A DNA stretch of 61,315 nucleotides. Origin: an uncultured Verrucomicrobia subdivision 3 bacterium (lineage in GTDB: Bacteria; Verrucomicrobiota; Verrucomicrobiae; Limisphaerales; UBA11358). This document shows, piece after piece, positions 1-7,006 of the stretch. Within the stretch, counting starts at the first letter, position 1. Every line of letters starts with the position of its first letter. Below the pieces are notes generated by a model. The model saw only the letters and a list, made by a program, of their open reading frames with translations. It was not told the DNA's origin and did no database searches. The stretch spans positions 1 to 61,315 of the forward strand of contig CAIXPZ010000017.1 of NCBI GenBank assembly GCA_903921455.1, in the 5' to 3' direction. A program made the position numbers and the translations under genes.

Positions 1-1025
1 AGTTGATAGGTGAACAGCCGCAAAACGCCGGGGCGGACGAGCGCGTTCACATCCTGCCAGTTGACATTGCCGGCTTTTTGTTCCATGACCCAGAAGCCGC
101 TGTCGCCGTCCGGCGCGCGAATGCCGGTTTTCTTGAGCGAGCGGAGCATGTCAATCTCGCAGGCGATTTCCGCCGGCTTGGCCTTGATGGCGGCGGTGCT
201 TTCGATGGAGACAAAGTCCAGCTGCTCCGCCAGGTCGAAATGGTCAAAGCGATGGCGCAGCGCGCGGAGATTGGTCGTCACCGGCCGGTCGGGCGTGAGT
301 TCGCGCAGCACGTCGGCCTGCATCTTGACGAACTGGACGATGGTGTCGCTGCAAAACCGGTTCCAGTTGAGGACGAGCGCGGGATTATGGTTGGTCGGCG
401 CGCTCATCGGCATCGGCACCTGCTTCCAATCGGAGACGATTTGGCCCCAGTGGCGCAGGCCGAGGCGTTCGTTGAGGCGTTCGATGGTTTCGTATTTGGC
501 TTCGAGCCACAGGTGCCAGTCGCGGCGGGTGTCTTCGTTGAAGGACGACTCGGTGAAATGGCCGCCGAGGCTGTTGTCGATCTGCCATGCGAGCAATTGC
601 GGATGATCGCCCAGCGCGCGGGCCATATTTTCAACCACCCGCTTGGAATGATTCCAATAGGCATCGCTGTTCAGGCAGACGGCGCGGCGGGTGCCGGCGT
701 GCTTGACGCGGCCGTTCTCGTCCACGGGGAGAATCTCCGGATGCTTTTCCGCGAGCCAGACCGGCGGGGCGGCGGTGGGCGTGCCGAGAATGACCTGGAT
801 GCCTTTTTCGCCCATCACGTCCATCACGCGCTTGAGCCAGTCGAAGTTGAATTTGCCGTCCTCGGTTTCGCAGAGGCCCCAGGAAAATTCGCCGATGCGG
901 ACGACGTTGAAGCCGGCGGCGGCCATGAGTTCGGCATCGCGCTGCCATTGCGCCTCGGGATTTTCAGCCGTGCCACCAAAGGGGAAGACCCATTGTTCCG
1001 GATAATAATCAACGCCGAAATACAT
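1..1025 (-). CDS. GH42 beta-galactosidase-like protein, C-terminus cut by window edge
   Basis: The visible 341 codons start at the ATG at 1023-1025 and run off the window before a stop. Family 42 glycoside hydrolases are retaining beta-galactosidases with a TIM-barrel catalytic domain. The N-terminus MYFGVDYYPEQW and the segment VMEQKAGNVNW are typical; the latter carries the predicted nucleophile, Glu315. The general acid/base is normally the Glu of a DNE motif, but here the matching stretch reads WQIDNSLGG, with Ser152 at bases 570-572. The fold looks preserved, yet hydrolysis by the usual double-displacement route would be impaired. No signal peptide is visible. The neighbour downstream on the same strand lies outside the window. 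The family call is firm; the activity is doubtful. Confidence 0.85.
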   Translation of the reverse strand, partial: MYFGVDYYPEQWVFPFGGTAENPEAQWQRDAELMAAAGFNVVRIGEFSWGLCETEDGKFNFDWLKRVMDVMGEKGIQVILGTPTAAPPVWLAEKHPEILPVDENGRVKHAGTRRAVCLNSDAYWNHSKRVVENMARALGDHPQLLAWQIDNSLGGHFTESSFNEDTRRDWHLWLEAKYETIERLNERLGLRHWGQIVSDWKQVPMPMSAPTNHNPALVLNWNRFCSDTIVQFVKMQADVLRELTPDRPVTTNLRALRHRFDHFDLAEQLDFVSIESTAAIKAKPAEIACEIDMLRSLKKTGIRAPDGDSGFWVMEQKAGNVNWQDVNALVRPGVLRLFTYQ

Positions 1026-1122
1026 AATATTTTTCCTCGGGCTTGTTGCTGCGACACTAAAAGCAAACCGCCGCGCTGGCAATGAAAATCGCTCGGCGCG
1101 GCGGCGGAATTTTTCGGCGGGG

Positions 1123-1860
1123 CTATTTCTTAAACAGGCTGCCGATGCTCTTGCCGAGTTTGCTGGCTTCGCTGCCGATGGCTTTGCCGGCGTCGCCGAC
1201 GGAACCGGCCACGGCCTTGACGGTGGCCGTGGTGATTTCTCCCAGCACTTTTTTGACGAGGTCGCCCGCCGTGATGCCTTCGGGGCCTTTGCCTAAATCC
1301 GAGAAGTGAATATCCGGCAAGGGCAGGGTCGCGCCATTGAAATGCACTTTCGCGCCGGTGATGAGGAAGTCATCCACCTCAAGTTTTTTGGCCGGCTTCT
1401 TCGCGCCGGCCGGGGCGGGCGCATTGGTGTCGTCGGGCTTGGCTTCCGTGCCGCCGATGAAGGCGTTGACGTTGTCCATGATTTTTTTGAGGTTGTTCGC
1501 GCCGAAGGGATTCCCTTCAAAGGTGATTTCCGCCGAGCGCACCTCCACGGATTTGATGACGATCTTATCCGACAACACCGAGAGCGGCGCGACGCTCACG
1601 GCCGCTTTGCCGACGCTGATGGCGTTCGTGGATTTGAAGCCTTCCGGGTTGCCCAGCACCAGGTCGTTGACCCCGGCGGAACCGGTGAGGATGCCGACAT
1701 GCACCGAGCCGACGGTGAGGCTGCTCTGGGTGACTTTGGGGCCGATGGTTTCCATGCCCGCCTTGATCACATCGCCGAGGAAGAAGCCGACCACAATCAC
1801 TGCAATTGCGATGACGGCAACGATGCCGATGCCAAGGCCGAGAAGAATTTTCTTTTTCAT
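1123..1860 (-). CDS. AsmA-like membrane-anchored protein
   Basis: 245 aa. The N-terminus is short and basic (MKKK), followed by one strong membrane helix at about residues 5-28. The rest has the alternating beta pattern of AsmA/DUF748-type proteins, with phrases such as LVLGNPEGF and IVIKSVEVRSAEITFEGNPFG. AsmA-like proteins sit in the inner membrane facing the periplasm and are linked to envelope lipid homeostasis. The C-terminus (residues about 190-245) is rich in Ala, Gly, Lys and Ser and may be amphipathic. The gene lies 97 bases from the GH42 gene and 54 bases from the response regulator, all on the minus strand. The role here is inferred from fold resemblance only. Confidence 0.6.
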   Translation of the reverse strand: MKKKILLGLGIGIVAVIAIAVIVVGFFLGDVIKAGMETIGPKVTQSSLTVGSVHVGILTGSAGVNDLVLGNPEGFKSTNAISVGKAAVSVAPLSVLSDKIVIKSVEVRSAEITFEGNPFGANNLKKIMDNVNAFIGGTEAKPDDTNAPAPAGAKKPAKKLEVDDFLITGAKVHFNGATLPLPDIHFSDLGKGPEGITAGDLVKKVLGEITTATVKAVAGSVGDAGKAIGSEASKLGKSIGSLFKK

Positions 1861-1914
1861 ATTCGGGGAAAGTTGCCAGCGCCGCTGCGGGTTGGAAAGA
1901 AAATTTCCGGCGAC

Positions 1915-2304
1915 TCAAGCGGCGATCATGGCGCGAACCATTTCCACCAGCTGATTGATATCGTAAGGCTTCGCGACAAATTGATCCGGCTTGACGGCGG
2001 CTCCGGCAAACACTTCGCCGTCCACCGTGCCGCTGATGAGGATGGTTTTTTGGTTCGGGTTCAGCCGCCGGCATTCGCGGATCAAGTCCATGCCGCTCAT
2101 GCGCCCCATGGCGTAATCCGTCAGCACCACCGCCGGGGCGGCCGCCGGAAATTCCCGCAACGCCTGTTCCGGATCCGTGAACGTGCGGACGTTGACGCCG
2201 AGCGGGGTGAGGATGGTTTCGGCGAGTTCAAGCAACAACACTTCGTCATCCACCACAAAAACCGTGGGAGTCGTTGGCGCCGTTTTGCTTCTGAAGAAAG
2301 CCAT
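1915..2304 (-). CDS. single-domain response regulator (receiver only)
   Basis: 129 aa from the ATG at 2302-2304 (MAFFRSK); an upstream in-frame GTG would add nine residues but is less likely. The whole protein is a CheY-like receiver. VFVVDDE supplies the acidic pocket, VVLTDYAMG the phospho-acceptor Asp63, ILISG the conserved Thr/Ser position, and FVAKPYD the conserved Lys. There is no output domain, so it probably acts by protein-protein contact or in a phosphorelay. No histidine kinase is adjacent; kinases lie elsewhere in the window at 36.4 kb and 46.3 kb, and a link is not shown. Confidence 0.85.
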   Translation of the reverse strand: MAFFRSKTAPTTPTVFVVDDEVLLLELAETILTPLGVNVRTFTDPEQALREFPAAAPAVVLTDYAMGRMSGMDLIRECRRLNPNQKTILISGTVDGEVFAGAAVKPDQFVAKPYDINQLVEMVRAMIAA

Positions 2305-2468
2305 GGTGACAGTGCAATCCTGCAACCGCACCTTACCACTCCGCTGTCACCGCCTGCAAGCGCCAAGATTGGCCGGCGGCCGGGAGAAAAAATCGTTGCT
2401 TCCCGCTTTTTCCCCGCCTACTCTTTCGGATCGGCAATGAACCCGCCGTCTAACAAGGAACTGCTGTC

Positions 2469-3923
2469 ATGAAAAAAAAACCAGCGTCCGTGCCGGAACC
2501 CCCCAAAAAAAGCGCCGCCAAAACCCGTCGCACCAGTAAAACTGATGCTGCCTTGGCCGCTGCGCCCGCCAAAAGTTCCGCTACTGACAAACCCAAGCGC
2601 GCCCCGCGCAAACCGCTGTTTGATGTGGCGGTGGACACGGTGAAAAAAATGCTCAAGTCCAAGCGCGCCCCCGGGAAAGCCGCCGCCGAGCCGAAGATTG
2701 AAGTGGAGGCCCCGACCATTGTCCGCCGCAGCTACACCCGCAGCAAGAAGGAGGAGGTGCTCGACGTGCCGCCGATTTTGCTGGAGGGCGACGAGCCCGC
2801 CGCTTCGCATGTCAGCGGCCCCGGCGAAAAATATTCCCTCGGCGCCACGCCGCCCGCGCAAAGCTTTTCCGGCGGCGAACTGCCCGAAAGCTACGGCACC
2901 AAAAAACTTTTTCTCACCGCCCGCGATCCGCACTGGCTCTACGCGCACTGGGACTTGACGCGAGAACAGCAGAACGAGCTGAACGCCGAGTCCACCGACG
3001 GTCATCTCATCCTCCGCATCTTCGCCGGCAAGATTGAGGGTCATCCCACTTACGAAATCCACGTCCATCCCGAATCGCGCCACTGGTTCGCCCACGTGGA
3101 GCGCGCCGGCAATTCCTACGCCGCCGAACTCGGCTATTATTCCGCGCTCGGCAAATGGCTGCGCGTGGCCACCTCCAGCAGCACGCTCACCCCGCCCGAC
3201 GCCGCCGCCAAGGAAGACGCGGCGGAATTCGCCACCATCCCGTTTGAATTTCCCTTCGCGCGCCTCATGCAGATCATCGAGGACGCCGTGCGGGACAACA
3301 TCCCGCTCGCGCAGGCCATCGAGGAATTGCGCCGCGCCGGGCATCCCGACCTCCCGCGCTTTGCCCATTCGATTCATTCGCCCGTCATCGCGCCCGGCTC
3401 AACGCGCCAGTGGACGCCGGAGCAGGAAAAGGCGCTCGCCCGGATCATCAGCATCGACGAGACCCGCCGCGTCTGGATGGGCTCGCTCGAAATCACCGAA
3501 CTCATCCGCCGCCGGCTCGCGCACGAGGGCAACACCACCTCGCCGGTCACGGCCTTCGGCATTTCCAGTCCGGGCATTGCCTCCAGTCCCACCAGCCCGT
3601 TCGGCGGCGGGGCCGGCGCGTCGCAGGCGAAGGGTTTCTGGTTCAACGTCAATGCCGAGCTTATCATCTACGGCGCGACCGAGCCCGATGCGAAAGTCAC
3701 CCTCGGCGGCCACGAGATCAAATTGCGCTCCGACGGCACGTTCAGTTTCCGCTTTGCGTTGCCCGACGGAAAATACGACCTGCCCGCCGTCGCGGTTTCC
3801 GCCGATGGCACGGATGGACGCGCGGCGGAATTGAAATTCGTCCGCGAGACGCAGTATCTCGGCGATGTCGGCGCGACGCCGCAGGATCCGTCGCTCAAGC
3901 CGCCGCTGCCCGACAACCTCTGA
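2469..3923 (+). CDS. DUF4912 domain protein
   Basis: 484 aa. Residues 1-90 are a lysine-, alanine- and proline-rich disordered tail. The DUF4912 core begins near residue 138 (ELPESYGTKKLFLTARDPHW) and continues with LYAHWDLT, the usual signature. A second beta-rich region at about residues 385-470 (FNVNAELIIYGATEPDAKV) resembles an Ig-like carbohydrate-associated module. DUF4912 proteins are commonly encoded beside GH57 glycogen-branching enzymes, and the same pairing occurs here with the gene at 4178. A role in alpha-glucan metabolism is inferred from that context. The start is ATG 2469, next to the divergent response regulator. Confidence 0.8.
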   Translation: MKKKPASVPEPPKKSAAKTRRTSKTDAALAAAPAKSSATDKPKRAPRKPLFDVAVDTVKKMLKSKRAPGKAAAEPKIEVEAPTIVRRSYTRSKKEEVLDVPPILLEGDEPAASHVSGPGEKYSLGATPPAQSFSGGELPESYGTKKLFLTARDPHWLYAHWDLTREQQNELNAESTDGHLILRIFAGKIEGHPTYEIHVHPESRHWFAHVERAGNSYAAELGYYSALGKWLRVATSSSTLTPPDAAAKEDAAEFATIPFEFPFARLMQIIEDAVRDNIPLAQAIEELRRAGHPDLPRFAHSIHSPVIAPGSTRQWTPEQEKALARIISIDETRRVWMGSLEITELIRRRLAHEGNTTSPVTAFGISSPGIASSPTSPFGGGAGASQAKGFWFNVNAELIIYGATEPDAKVTLGGHEIKLRSDGTFSFRFALPDGKYDLPAVAVSADGTDGRAAELKFVRETQYLGDVGATPQDPSLKPPLPDNL

Positions 3924-3928
3924 TTCCC

Positions 3929-4159
3929 ATGGACTCGCCCGAACGCGGAGCCTTGATGCTCGTCCGGTTCACCGCCGCTGCGCTCATCGGCTGGGCGCTG
4001 GCGGAACTCGCGTTGTATGTCACCCTCTGCCATCACAATAATGTTCCGGTGGAAATCATTCCCTGCGTCACCAAATCCCTCCCGGCCGTGGCCGGTGTGG
4101 TGATGCTCGTCAAGGCCCGGGCGATCGCCGAATGGCTTTCCGATAAGCTCGATCTGTAA
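3929..4159 (+). CDS. small hypothetical membrane protein
   Basis: 76 aa starting at ATG 3929, five bases after the stop of the DUF4912 gene and 18 bases before the branching enzyme, so the three genes look co-transcribed. Two hydrophobic segments are visible: about residues 9-29 (ALMLVRFTAAALIGWALAEL) and about 44-62 (SLPAVAGVVMLVKARAIAE, marginal). I do not recognise the family. The position suggests a link to the flanking glucan genes, but nothing in the sequence shows a catalytic role. Confidence 0.6.
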   Translation: MDSPERGALMLVRFTAAALIGWALAELALYVTLCHHNNVPVEIIPCVTKSLPAVAGVVMLVKARAIAEWLSDKLDL

Positions 4160-4177
4160 TTAATCATTATTTGGGAT

Positions 4178-5749
4178 ATGTCCGGCTACCTTTCCATCGT
4201 CCTGCACGCGCACCTGCCGTTCGTGCGGCATCCGGAGCATGAAAAATTCCTGGAGGAAAGCTGGCTGTTCGAGGCCGTCACCGAGACTTACCTGCCGCTG
4301 GTCCAGATCATCCAGGGCTGGCGGCGCGACCAGTTGCCGGCCCGGTTCACGCTCTCGCTCTCGCCCACGCTCTGCTCGATGCTCCTCGATCCGCTGCTGT
4401 GCGCCCGCTATGCGAAGCATCTGGACGGATTGATCGATCTCGCGGAAAAGGAAATCCACCGCACGCACTGGGATCGCGGCTTTCGCGACCTCGCGTGGAT
4501 GTATCATCACAAATTCTGCCAGGCGCGCGAGACGTGGCGCTATTTCGACGGCAATCTCATCAACGCCTTCCGGCAGTTTCAGGACGAGAACCTGCTGGAG
4601 ATCATCACCACCGCCGCCACGCACGGCCTGCTGCCGCTGATGACCGGCCATCCGCCGAGCATCCGCGGGCAGATCCTGACGGCGCGCGACCATTACCACC
4701 GCTGCTTCGGGCGCGACCCGCGCGGCATCTGGCTGCCGGAATGCGCCTACGCCGAGGGCTTGGAAAAATATCTGCAGGAGGCGAACATCCGCTGGTTCAT
4801 CCTCGACACCCACGGCGTGCTGCACGCCAAGCCGCGGCCGCGCTACGGCACGTTCGCCCCCATCTTCACGCCCAACGGCGTCGCCGCGTTCGGGCGCGAT
4901 TTCGACTCCTCGCGCCAGGTGTGGAGCAAGCACGAGGGGTATCCCGGCGACCCGCGCTACCGCGACTTCTACCGCGACATCGGGTTCGACCTCGACTTCG
5001 ATTACGTGCGGCCGCATCTGCCCTCGCCGGACAATCGCGGGTTCACCGGCATGAAATACTTTCGCATCACCGGCACCGGCGAGAAGCAGGTCTATCAGCG
5101 CGACCACGCCCTCGCCGCCGCCAGCGAACACGCGCGCCATTTCCTCGACGAACGCCTCGCGCAGGTCCGCTCCGTCGCGCCGCTGCTCGACCGGCCGCCC
5201 ATCATCGTCGCGCCCTATGACGCGGAGCTCTTCGGCCACTGGTGGTATGAAGGGCCGGAGTTCCTCGACTTCCTTGCGCGCAAGCTGTGCCACGAGCAGA
5301 AGGAAATCTCCTTGCTCACGCCCGGCGAATATCTCCAGCGCCACCCCACGAACCAGATCGCCACGCCCGGCGCCTCGAGCTGGGGCGAGGAAGGCTACTG
5401 GCGCGTCTGGCTCAACGATACGAACGAGTGGATCTATCCGCACCTGCAGATCGCGCAGGAACGCATGACCGATCTGGCCAATAAGTTCCCCGCCGCCACC
5501 GGCCTGCAGGCGCGCGCGCTCAAGCAGGCTGCGCGCGAACTGCTCCTCGCGCAGGCGAGCGACTGGCCGTTCATCCTCCGCGCCGGCACCAGCCCCGACT
5601 ACGCCCGCCGCCGCGTGAAAGACCATCTGCTCCGCTTCATCGCGCTGCACGAGCAATTGACCGTGGCCAAGGTGGACGAGAAATGGCTCCGCGAAATCGA
5701 GGCCCGCGACAACCTGTTTCCCGACGTGGACTGGAACTGCTGGAAGTGA
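4178..5749 (+). CDS. GH57 1,4-alpha-glucan branching enzyme (DUF1957 type)
   Basis: 523 aa. The N-terminus GYLSIVLHAHLPFVRHPE is diagnostic of the GH57/DUF1957 branching enzymes, which make alpha-1,6 branches in glycogen-like polymers in the cytoplasm. The predicted nucleophile is Glu188 in WLPECAYAEG and the acid/base is Asp348 in APYDAELFGHWW. The C-terminal helical region that binds the acceptor chain is complete (ELLLAQASDWPFILRAGTS). Length and motifs are normal for the family. It follows the DUF4912 gene and a small membrane-protein gene on the same strand, consistent with an alpha-glucan operon. Confidence 0.92.
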   Translation: MSGYLSIVLHAHLPFVRHPEHEKFLEESWLFEAVTETYLPLVQIIQGWRRDQLPARFTLSLSPTLCSMLLDPLLCARYAKHLDGLIDLAEKEIHRTHWDRGFRDLAWMYHHKFCQARETWRYFDGNLINAFRQFQDENLLEIITTAATHGLLPLMTGHPPSIRGQILTARDHYHRCFGRDPRGIWLPECAYAEGLEKYLQEANIRWFILDTHGVLHAKPRPRYGTFAPIFTPNGVAAFGRDFDSSRQVWSKHEGYPGDPRYRDFYRDIGFDLDFDYVRPHLPSPDNRGFTGMKYFRITGTGEKQVYQRDHALAAASEHARHFLDERLAQVRSVAPLLDRPPIIVAPYDAELFGHWWYEGPEFLDFLARKLCHEQKEISLLTPGEYLQRHPTNQIATPGASSWGEEGYWRVWLNDTNEWIYPHLQIAQERMTDLANKFPAATGLQARALKQAARELLLAQASDWPFILRAGTSPDYARRRVKDHLLRFIALHEQLTVAKVDEKWLREIEARDNLFPDVDWNCWK

Positions 5750-5755
5750 CGGCGG

Positions 5756-6010
5756 CTAATCTTTCTTTTGCGGCTGGGCGGCGGCGGAGAGCTGCAGCAT
5801 GTGTTCCAGCGTGATGGGGAGATTGGACACCTCGGTTTCCAGCGCGTCCAGGTTGGGGGCGATGCCGAGGATGACGTGACATTCCGGGCAGGTGAAGCAG
5901 ATGGCGCCGGCCTGGCCGGTGATGCCCAGCTCATCAATCGTGGCCATGTCGCTCGCCTCCACACGGGCAAGGTGCTGGCCGCACTTGGGACATAAACGCG
6001 CTTTGGACAT
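5756..6010 (-). CDS. small zinc-ribbon protein
   Basis: 84 aa from the ATG at 6008-6010 (MSKARLCPKCGQHL). The CPKC and CPEC pairs, about 30 residues apart, should bind one zinc ion. The remainder is weakly helical and ends QPQKKD. No enzyme family is recognised. It converges on the branching-enzyme gene, with six bases between the two stop codons. A longer in-frame start would add ten residues, but the ATG immediately before the first ribbon is preferred. Confidence 0.6.
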   Translation of the reverse strand: MSKARLCPKCGQHLARVEASDMATIDELGITGQAGAICFTCPECHVILGIAPNLDALETEVSNLPITLEHMLQLSAAAQPQKKD

Positions 6011-6141
6011 AAGCAAACGGGTGAATGGTTCCACCCGCAATCAGCCACGCCCCCGCCCCGTTGTCAAATGGGAAATCCCCCTCCGCCCATTTACTCCCGA
6101 ATCTTTTGGCGCTCGATAATTGGGAAATTAAACTCCACAAA

Positions 6142-6528
6142 TCAATCTCCTGAATAAGGAATAACTGTCAATAGTCCAATCACTATCAGCATCACAATCA
6201 TGCCAACGAGCAGCCAGCCAAAATACATCAATGGCCATCGCGCCAAAGTCTGGGTATCGCTCGCAATAACCGCGTCTGAAACAGTCACTGAATATCGGGC
6301 ACGAGGTAAAAACCAAATGGGTGCCAACAATCGCACAATGCCGGTAACTCTCTTTCCGTCTGCATCAAATTCAAATTCAGTAGACGTTAGCCAACTAAAA
6401 CGATCCATCTTGGGCAAAAATATTCGGTCGCCAATGCGCACCTCGAAACCAAATCCAATCCATAGAAATATCCCGAACAATCGAGGAGTCACTTCAATCG
6501 TTTTACCGTGTGACGTGTAAGTTCTCAT
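6142..6528 (-). CDS. small hypothetical membrane protein
   Basis: 128 aa from the ATG at 6526-6528 (MRTYTSHGKTIEVTPRLF). It has a hydrophobic stretch near residues 16-27 and a strong C-terminal helix at about 98-122 (MYFGWLLVGMIVMLIVIGLL). The middle is beta-like. Codons are richer in A and T than in neighbouring genes, hinting at recent acquisition, although the hairpin repeats just upstream are typical of the host. The family is not recognised. Upstream in-frame codons run into repeat DNA, so the longer start is unlikely. Confidence 0.5.
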   Translation of the reverse strand: MRTYTSHGKTIEVTPRLFGIFLWIGFGFEVRIGDRIFLPKMDRFSWLTSTEFEFDADGKRVTGIVRLLAPIWFLPRARYSVTVSDAVIASDTQTLARWPLMYFGWLLVGMIVMLIVIGLLTVIPYSGD

Positions 6529-6629
6529 CAGCTGATGGAGTATCAGGTCTTGTCTTGAAATTCTTGAGCCTATCCTGTCGGCCGATTTTGACCTTATTCC
6601 CGCCCCGCCGCCGTGTCGAGGGTATTTTA

Positions 6630-6740
6630 GCGCCGTAGGCGCGGCATCATTGTAGCTCGCCATCCCTCAAGAAAATCCCAGCTCCATCGGAGCGGCATCA
6701 AGGTGGCCGTCCGCAAGGACTATGCCGCGCCTGACGGCGC
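6630..6740. repeat. three REP-like hairpins ending in GGCAT
   Basis: Copy 1 at 6630-6647 is GCGCC-GTA-GGCGC followed by GGCAT. Copy 2 at 6681-6698 is GCTCC-ATC-GGAGC followed by GGCAT. Copy 3 at 6722-6740 is in the opposite orientation (GCGCC-GTCA-GGCGC, then GGCAT on the minus strand). Stems are perfect 5-bp pairs, and copies 1 and 2 differ by compensating changes in the stem while keeping the tail. This is the layout of REP sequences mobilised by RAYT transposases; none is encoded in this window. Confidence 0.7.
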
Positions 6741-6909
6741 TGGAACCGGCTGGCGCGGACCGCATTAACCGCTGCGCGGACAGGTCCAGTCGCCGCGCAA
6801 CTTGCGCCTTGCGGCGGGCCACCATGGCGGAACTCCGAACGCAAAGACGGCATTCCTCAATGGTGCCCGTCTGGAAAGGTGCCCGTCCGGAAGGACTGGC
6901 CGTCCGGCC

Positions 6910-6939
6910 GGTGGCCGTGCGCCCGGTGGCCGTGCGCCA
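6910..6939 (+). repeat. 15-bp tandem duplication
   Basis: GGTGGCCGTGCGCCC at 6910-6924 is followed directly by GGTGGCCGTGCGCCA at 6925-6939, one mismatch in 15. Degenerate relatives of the unit extend leftwards to about 6863. Confidence 0.7.
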
Positions 6940-7006
6940 GCACCCTTACCCGAAAGAGTGAGGAAAATTAATTGCCACGCGGGGAGGGGTTGCCCAAATT
7001 GGCGGG

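Larger units (their letters stand above)
6529..7006. other. intergenic region with hairpin and short tandem repeats
   Basis: 478 bases between the small membrane-protein gene (minus) and the GH2 gene (plus). It contains three REP-like hairpins (6630-6740), a region rich in short near-repeats of GGTGCCCGTC and GGTGGCCGTG (about 6863-6940), and the leader of the GH2 gene with a GGGGAGGGG run at 6979-6988, about 18 bases before its ATG. I see no convincing gene here. Confidence 0.6.

Noticed and set aside
3..1085. Long plus-strand open frame over the GH42 gene
   Set aside because: It has no recognisable motifs and an odd His/Arg/Val-rich composition; the minus strand gives a clear GH42 sequence, so this is an antisense shadow of a GC-rich gene.
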